Shown here piece after piece: positions 8,428 to 12,843 of a stretch of 12,843 nt of DNA. The translations under genes were made by a program, and so were the position numbers. Origin of the DNA: Thioglobus_B sp964403565. Its GTDB lineage: Bacteria; Pseudomonadota; Gammaproteobacteria; PS1; Pseudothioglobaceae. Position 1 is the first letter of the stretch. The number at the start of each line of letters is the position of its first letter. The notes under the pieces are model-generated. The model was not told the origin of the DNA. It was given only the letters and a program-made list of their open reading frames with translations, and did not search any database. The DNA lies in the NCBI GenBank assembly GCA_964403565.1, contig CAYOFV010000032.1:1-12843 (forward strand), given 5' to 3'.

Positions 8428-8776
8428 ACTCTAGGGCGCCATTCTTCCATTCGAAGATAAAGCCAACCACTAGTAAAAACAAAAAAATACTAATACCTAT
8501 AAAACCAAACCATCCAAGCTGAGATTGAACTACAGCCCAAGGAAATACAAATGCTACTTCCAGGTCAAATAGAATAAAAAGAATTGCAACTAAGTAATAA
8601 CGTACATTGAAATACATACGCGAGTCGTCAAATGCAGGGAATCCACATTCAAACTGAGAATTTTTTTCTTCGTCAGGTTTACTAGGACCTAATAAATAAC
8701 CAATTAACATTGGCCCTATACCAAAACCTATGCCTAAAAATATAAATACGACTATAGGTAAATAGTTCTCTAACAA
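8420..8776 (-). CDS. nuoA: NADH-quinone oxidoreductase subunit A (ND3-like), TTG start
   Basis: NuoA is the ND3-like membrane subunit at the junction of the two arms of complex I. It has 118 residues with three membrane helices at about 7-29, 60-82 and 88-109. The loop between helices 1 and 2 carries QFECGFPAF (41-49), whose Cys44 corresponds to the ND3 loop cysteine; E. coli has Ser there. Helix 2 begins with the family segment RYYLVAILFILFDLEVAF (59-76), with conserved acidic residues. The start is TTG at 8776-8774: a TAG stop directly precedes it in frame, AGAGGGAG lies 6 nt upstream, and the next in-frame ATG is at codon 23, inside the first helix. It is the first gene of the operon. Confidence 0.97.
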   Translation of the reverse strand: MLENYLPIVVFIFLGIGFGIGPMLIGYLLGPSKPDEEKNSQFECGFPAFDDSRMYFNVRYYLVAILFILFDLEVAFVFPWAVVQSQLGWFGFIGISIFLFLLVVGFIFEWKNGALEWE

Positions 8777-8790
8777 CTAATACTCCCTCT
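8774..8790 (-). promoter_or_regulatory. Ribosome binding site and TTG start of nuoA
   Basis: On the minus strand AGAGGGAG (8790-8783) is followed by 6 nt and then TTG (8776-8774). An in-frame TAG touches the TTG, so no upstream start is possible. The strong site supports TTG as the true initiation codon. Confidence 0.8.
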
Positions 8791-8807
8791 TAATTAAGTA
8801 CCAAAAC

Positions 8808-8835
8808 ATTATATCTAATTTATTGAGTAAATCTA
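8808..8835 (-). promoter_or_regulatory. Candidate promoter of the nuo operon
   Basis: A perfect TATAAT reads on the minus strand at 8813-8808, 31 nt upstream of the nuoA start codon, which would give a leader of about 25 nt. The best -35 match at a 16-nt spacing is TAGATT (8835-8830), three of six consensus bases, so this element is weak. A second reading pairs TTGTCT (8847-8842) with AATAAA 17 nt further on; it is poorer at -10. In AT-rich DNA a single TATAAT is not proof. The position at the head of the operon, in the only sizeable internal gap, makes it plausible. Confidence 0.5.
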
Positions 8836-8840
8836 GATAT
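8811..8840. repeat. Imperfect inverted repeat between tldD and nuoA
   Basis: ATATCTAATTTA (8811-8822) and TAAATCTAGATAT (8828-8840) are complementary over 12 base pairs, apart from one unpaired C at 8833, around a 5-base centre. The left arm overlaps the candidate -10 box and the right arm covers the candidate -35. It could be an operator, a weak AT-only hairpin, or chance in AT-rich DNA. It does not look like an intrinsic terminator: the stem has only two G-C pairs and no T run follows on the minus strand. Confidence 0.5.
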
Positions 8841-8867
8841 TAGACAAGTATTTTTAGCTTTTTTTAT

Positions 8868-10292
8868 TTATGCAACTTCTGTACCACCAACGGTTAACTC
8901 ATCGATCTTTAAACTAGGCTGTCCAACCCCAACAGGAACACTTTGACCCTCTTTACCACAAACTCCAATACCGCTATCAAGCCTCAAATCATTACCAACC
9001 ATCGATATTTTTTTAAGCACCTCGTCTCCAGACCCTATAAGAGTAGCGCCTTTTATCGGTTTTAAAATTTTTCCATTTTTTATCAAATAAGCTTCATTGG
9101 CTGAAAAAACAAACTTACCTGAGGTGATATCTACTTGACCACCGTCAAAATTAACAGCGTATATTCCGTCATCTACAGATGAAATCATAGACTCTAGATC
9201 ATCATTACCGCCTAGCATATATGTATTTGTCATTCTTGGCATAGGAGTATGAGCGTAAGATTCACGCCTAGCATTGCCAGTTGACTTCTTTCCCATTAGT
9301 CTCGCATTGGTTTTATCAAACATGTAGTTTTTCAAAATACCATTTTCTATTAATGTAGTATTCTGCGATGGCGTGCCTTCGTCATCTATAGTTAAGCTTC
9401 CACGTCTATTGGCTAGAGTTCCATTATCAACAATAGTACACTTATCACTTGCTATAGGTTTACCAATCATATTGGAGAAAACTGAGGATTCTTTACGATT
9501 AAAGTCACCCTCTAATCCATGCCCTACAGCCTCATGTAAAAGCACTCCTGGCCATCCAGCACCAAGAATTACAGGCATATTTCCAGCAGGAGCGCTTGAT
9601 GACTCTAAAGCAACTAAAGCTTGTCTTATTGCTTCTTTGGTATAGATTTCATCAAATTTATTATCTATAAAATAACGGTAGTCATAACGACCGCCGCCAC
9701 CACTAGATGCGTGCTCTACTCTACCATTATCATCTTCAACAATAACACTTACACTAAGTCTAACCATGGGACGATAATCTTTTACATATGTGCCATCAGT
9801 TGAGGCAATTAAAACCTCAGAATATGCACCAGATATAGATGCACTTACTTTTTGCACTTTCTGCTCTTTTTTGGCTATGGAGTCAATACGCTTAAGCAAA
9901 TCAACCTTTTCTGCAGAATTTAAACTATCAAGAGGATTTGTTCCGGAGTATTTTGCAACATGTGGAATATGGGAAAATTTTTGAATTTTTCCATCGTTTG
10001 GATTGTTTGTTATACCTTTGGCAAAATCAATAGCCTTATTGATTGCATTAATATTTAAATCATCAGAATAAGAAAATCCAGTTTGATCTCCAGCAACAGC
10101 CCTAGCTCCAACTCCATGAGTAATATGATAAGTGCCGGATTTAACAATACCCTCTTCCAAAAACCAGCTTTCTGCAACAGAATGCTGGAAATATAAATCA
10201 GCATAATCACTGCCACTCTCAGCAAGAGAGGATAATAAATTTGATATTTTTGCTTGATTTAGATGATTGTCATCTAATAATTGTTCGATCAT
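8868..10292 (-). CDS. tldD: Metalloprotease TldD (TldD/PmbA family, U62)
   Basis: TldD is the catalytic subunit of the TldD/TldE heterodimeric cytoplasmic protease, which degrades unfolded or short peptides and matures microcin B17-type leader peptides in organisms that have them. The 474-residue protein carries the metal site HEAVGHGLEGDF: His253, Glu254 and His258, with Cys445 (GIGVCGKEG) in the position of the third metal ligand known from E. coli TldD. The N-terminal half (about 25-230) is the family's first domain, with GYxxG-like strands and VGARAVAGDQTGFSYSDDL (61-79). The ATG overlaps the yhdP stop by 4 nt with no clear ribosome binding site, so it should be translated with yhdP. The partner tldE/pmbA is not in the window. 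The length is normal for the family. Confidence 0.97.
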   Translation of the reverse strand: MIEQLLDDNHLNQAKISNLLSSLAESGSDYADLYFQHSVAESWFLEEGIVKSGTYHITHGVGARAVAGDQTGFSYSDDLNINAINKAIDFAKGITNNPNDGKIQKFSHIPHVAKYSGTNPLDSLNSAEKVDLLKRIDSIAKKEQKVQKVSASISGAYSEVLIASTDGTYVKDYRPMVRLSVSVIVEDDNGRVEHASSGGGGRYDYRYFIDNKFDEIYTKEAIRQALVALESSSAPAGNMPVILGAGWPGVLLHEAVGHGLEGDFNRKESSVFSNMIGKPIASDKCTIVDNGTLANRRGSLTIDDEGTPSQNTTLIENGILKNYMFDKTNARLMGKKSTGNARRESYAHTPMPRMTNTYMLGGNDDLESMISSVDDGIYAVNFDGGQVDITSGKFVFSANEAYLIKNGKILKPIKGATLIGSGDEVLKKISMVGNDLRLDSGIGVCGKEGQSVPVGVGQPSLKIDELTVGGTEVA

Positions 10293-12766
10293 AAAATGCT
10301 GGATATATTTTCTATTGACGGATTATCCCAGTCTCCAGTAATTTTATATTTGAATTCTACAACCTCATCCACAATCTTGTTAATCATCTCACCTTCAAAT
10401 AAAACCTTGTCTGCTAACCACACTCCTAATCCAGCCAGCCCTCCACCAGCAAGATAAGTTGCCGCAGGAACACTTGCCGCAATCTCTGGAATAACCTTAG
10501 CCTCTAGATTGTAGGTTTTTTCAACATAATTACTATTACCACTAAGCTCAATGTCTGAAGATGTAGAATCTAACTTAAACTCATCAATTGTTGCTAGTGA
10601 ATCACCAAGATGCAATTTAGCTTCAATAGAATCATAAACAAAACCTTTGTTTACCAAATCATCAACATCAAGCTTTAAACGCTTGGAAATTGAATCAATA
10701 TTAAGTAGTGAAAATACACGACCAATATTTGGATCTTTGTCAGTAAACTCGCCTTTTTCAACATTCAATTCTGCATAACCTGTTAAATTTTCAAAATCCA
10801 TATTCCAAGGAGTGCATTCACACGCAAGACGTATATCAAACTTAAACTTACCGCCTTTTACTTTTTCTTCAATTCCTAACCCTTGTAAAAACTCATCTAA
10901 AGCCTCACCATTAGCTGCTGCCATAAGTCTAGTCCTACCATCAACCCACACACCATCAAAACTTAATGATTGATTTGCAATATCAATCCCATCAATAATC
11001 AAATCAGTTATTGCAAGAACACTGCCGTCTGTTGTCAAATGAGCAGAAAAATTTGGAATTTTTTCTCCATTAATAACTATATTTTTAGAAACTAGGCGCA
11101 TATCTGGCAAATCATTCGGTTTAATGTTTAAATCACCTCTTAACGATTTTGCATCATCTATTTCAAGCTTTAAGATTCTTACTGTTGGGTAGTTATCATC
11201 ATTTAGCACAACTCCTATATCTCCATCTATATGCTTAGAATCTAATTGAATACCCCACATGCCTGCTTTTCTATTGGTGATAAAAGTATTAAGCCCTTTA
11301 GTTCCGATTAATTCAACCGCAAAATCAAATTTTTCATCATTTGCTCTGTTATGTGGATTTATACGAATTTCATACTCATCTTCACGAATTACTCCTGTGC
11401 CATCTGATGTTATTTGATAATCATGAAAAGCAATTGAAGAATTATAATTTTCAACCACTACTGAGCCATTTAAAGTTGTTAGTCGATTATTATTAACTAC
11501 CAAATCAACATCAACAATTGACTCTCTATCATCAAGCGGTATTGATAAATACAAATCACCAGCCACATCCCCATCAAGGGTAAATTGCTTAGACACTTCA
11601 TCAACAGTTTCTCCAAGCGGCATATCTTGTAAAAACTTAATCAATCTATCGCTTTTAGTATTAATTTTGCCAATAACCTCAACATCTAATTTTTCCTTAG
11701 ACATGTCAGCAATTTTCACTTTTATATTGTTAAGAGGCATATCGTAAAGCTTTGTATCCCTAACCATAACTTCAATATACTTACCATCAGTTGTAAGCTT
11801 GGCGTTCATATCTTTTAACTCTTGCCACTGTGAATTAAATTTAAGATCTACACTATTAAGATCTGCATCAAGACTGGTAATAATTTCACTATTTTTAGAT
11901 AGGTTTTTCTTCAAGCTCAACTTCAGATTGTTAATAGATCCAGACTTAAAACCTCTTTGCATCCAATCATTAGTTGACCTACCAACAACTTCTTTGGTTA
12001 CATAATCTGCAAGCTCAAGCGCTTGCATATCTGGCAAAAATCCTTCAAATTCAACATAATCATCAACATCTTTGTATAACCTTACATTACCTAGAAGCGA
12101 TAAACTATCATTACTTACTCTAAGAGGTATAACAGCTTCCCCAGTGTCAGATAGTTGTATTGCAGAAATGGTTGCAGAAATATCCACTACCTTGTTCTCA
12201 ATTTGTTGATCAAACACCTTAAGGGTTAATTGATTTTTATCTCTAGTTAATAAAGTTTTGCCAATTTCAAAATCTTTATCTGAGATGATTGTAGTTTTAT
12301 CAATTGTTAAAGAGTTGAAAAAGTTCATGGCTTGTAATGACTCTACAGATGCCATACTTTGAATATCTTTAACAGACACACCTTTAGATTCTTGATTTGA
12401 ATATATATCTAGACTATCAACATATATATCGCTAGGATGGTATATATCATCAAATATATTCATTAAATCCACATTAAAACGCAAATGATCTAGCTGTGCT
12501 AGCTTTTGCAATGTGGTTTGGTTGTTAATACTTATCCCATGGATATTAAAAACTACATCCATATTATTAACATCAAATGTAATTTTTCTAAAACTTACAT
12601 CTTTTTCAAAAAAATCAGATACGTTTTGCTCAATTGGGGATTTAAGCAGCGCTGGGAAAGCAACAAAGAAACCCACAAGTAGAATAATAACAAGTGCAAT
12701 AAAACCACTTAAATAGGTGCTAATCTTTAATAATTTAACTCCATGAGATAGCGTTTTATTGGTCAT
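10289..12766 (-). CDS. yhdP: AsmA-like envelope protein YhdP (DUF3971 family), short form
   Basis: This is an inner-membrane-anchored AsmA-like protein. In E. coli YhdP is one of three large proteins (with TamB and YdbH) that support phospholipid transport to the outer membrane. The 825-residue protein has a short cytoplasmic N-terminus, one membrane helix at about 18-40, and then a long beta-rich periplasmic part with alternating hydrophobic residues. The C-terminus is the most family-like: NIGRVFSLLNIDSISKRL (680-697), GFVYDSIEAKLHLGD (709-723), a hydrophobic Gly/Ala segment at about 764-791, and YKITGDWDNPSIE (807-819). The call also rests on its neighbour tldD, the E. coli order. E. coli YhdP has 1266 residues, so this form lacks several hundred residues, probably from the middle. 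A stop codon directly precedes the ATG, so no longer start exists; no clear ribosome binding site is seen. Confidence 0.88.
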   Translation of the reverse strand: MTNKTLSHGVKLLKISTYLSGFIALVIILLVGFFVAFPALLKSPIEQNVSDFFEKDVSFRKITFDVNNMDVVFNIHGISINNQTTLQKLAQLDHLRFNVDLMNIFDDIYHPSDIYVDSLDIYSNQESKGVSVKDIQSMASVESLQAMNFFNSLTIDKTTIISDKDFEIGKTLLTRDKNQLTLKVFDQQIENKVVDISATISAIQLSDTGEAVIPLRVSNDSLSLLGNVRLYKDVDDYVEFEGFLPDMQALELADYVTKEVVGRSTNDWMQRGFKSGSINNLKLSLKKNLSKNSEIITSLDADLNSVDLKFNSQWQELKDMNAKLTTDGKYIEVMVRDTKLYDMPLNNIKVKIADMSKEKLDVEVIGKINTKSDRLIKFLQDMPLGETVDEVSKQFTLDGDVAGDLYLSIPLDDRESIVDVDLVVNNNRLTTLNGSVVVENYNSSIAFHDYQITSDGTGVIREDEYEIRINPHNRANDEKFDFAVELIGTKGLNTFITNRKAGMWGIQLDSKHIDGDIGVVLNDDNYPTVRILKLEIDDAKSLRGDLNIKPNDLPDMRLVSKNIVINGEKIPNFSAHLTTDGSVLAITDLIIDGIDIANQSLSFDGVWVDGRTRLMAAANGEALDEFLQGLGIEEKVKGGKFKFDIRLACECTPWNMDFENLTGYAELNVEKGEFTDKDPNIGRVFSLLNIDSISKRLKLDVDDLVNKGFVYDSIEAKLHLGDSLATIDEFKLDSTSSDIELSGNSNYVEKTYNLEAKVIPEIAASVPAATYLAGGGLAGLGVWLADKVLFEGEMINKIVDEVVEFKYKITGDWDNPSIENISSIL
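12402..12448. repeat. Three copies of TATATATC inside yhdP
   Basis: TATATATC occurs on the plus strand at 12402-12409, 12423-12430 and 12441-12448. On the coding strand each copy gives Asp-Ile-Tyr, so YhdP carries DIY three times (107-109, 113-115, 120-122), six and seven residues apart, in a predicted beta-rich stretch. It may be the trace of a small internal duplication or simply AT-rich coding. Confidence 0.6.
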
Positions 12767-12843
12767 TTATGTATAATATTGCCGCTTAAAGATGCTGCTT
12801 AGTATTTAGTAGCAACTTGTAGTGATTATAACTTGTTTTTAGA
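12767..12843 (-). promoter_or_regulatory. Leader of yhdP with a possible -10 box
   Basis: A consensus TATAAT reads on the minus strand at 12830-12825, 58 nt upstream of the yhdP ATG. The matching -35 would lie outside the window, so the promoter cannot be judged. The leader has no good Shine-Dalgarno sequence. A 7-bp imperfect inverted repeat (12793-12799 with 12808-12814) lies within it. No coding region is seen here. Confidence 0.35.

Noticed and set aside
8811..8870. Possible intrinsic terminator after tldD
   Set aside because: The stem is almost pure A/T and is not followed by a T run on the minus strand; the T-rich stretch near 8859-8870 reads as A on the transcribed sense strand.
12772..12777. 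TATAAT on the plus strand, as if for a divergent promoter
   Set aside because: No -35 element stands 15-19 nt upstream, and nothing in the remaining 66 bases can be called a gene.
12793..12814. Small hairpin in the yhdP leader
   Set aside because: The arms are only 7 bp with one mismatch in the minus-strand RNA and an 8-base loop, so it is within chance; I list it only as part of the leader.
1..12843. Mobile elements, CRISPR arrays, tRNA or rRNA genes, defence or toxin-antitoxin genes
   Set aside because: The genes leave no gap above 91 bp apart from the window edge, all frames belong to known housekeeping families, and I saw no repeat-spacer pattern, transposase motif, or cloverleaf-like sequence.

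Overview
This 12.8 kb window comes from an AT-rich bacterial chromosome. Every gene I can support is on the minus strand, so transcription runs from high to low coordinates. The content is core housekeeping: a two-gene yhdP-tldD unit followed by the first ten genes of a respiratory complex I operon, nuoA-B-C-D-E-F-G-H-I-J. The last gene, nuoJ, is cut by the left edge of the window. yhdP next to tldD is a proteobacterial, typically gammaproteobacterial, pairing. The Nuo proteins read like the beta/gammaproteobacterial 'mitochondrial-type' complex I, with separate NuoC and NuoD. The low GC (clearly below 40% by eye, not counted) and the protein flavour would fit the SUP05/Thioglobus group and its mussel and clam symbiont relatives. 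That placement is inference and was not checked by a search.

Layout in transcription order. 12767-12843 is a leader with a possible -10 box. 12766-10289 is yhdP, an AsmA-like envelope protein, short for its family. 10292-8868 is tldD, a metallopeptidase overlapping yhdP by 4 nt. 8867-8777 is a 91-bp gap, the largest internal gap. It holds a consensus -10 box, a strong ribosome binding site and an AT-rich inverted repeat, and no convincing terminator. From 8776 to the left edge run the nuo genes, packed with 1- to 4-nt overlaps or gaps of at most 12 nt.

How the genes work together. NuoE, NuoF and NuoG form the NADH-oxidising module (FMN and the clusters N1a, N3, N1b, N4, N5). NuoB, NuoC, NuoD and NuoI form the connecting module that passes electrons through N6a, N6b and N2 to quinone. 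NuoA, NuoH and NuoJ are the first membrane subunits, with the remaining antiporter-like subunits (K, L, M, N) expected beyond the left edge. All cluster ligands expected in NuoB, E, F, G and I are present, and no frame is broken, so the complex looks functional.

I looked for mobile elements, CRISPR arrays, RNA genes, defence genes and unexplained ORFs and found none. The points worth a second look are small: the inverted repeat overlapping the nuo promoter, TTG and GTG starts on the first two nuo genes behind matching ribosome binding sites, mitochondrial-like features in NuoA and NuoG, and the shortened YhdP. I do not see a previously undescribed system here.
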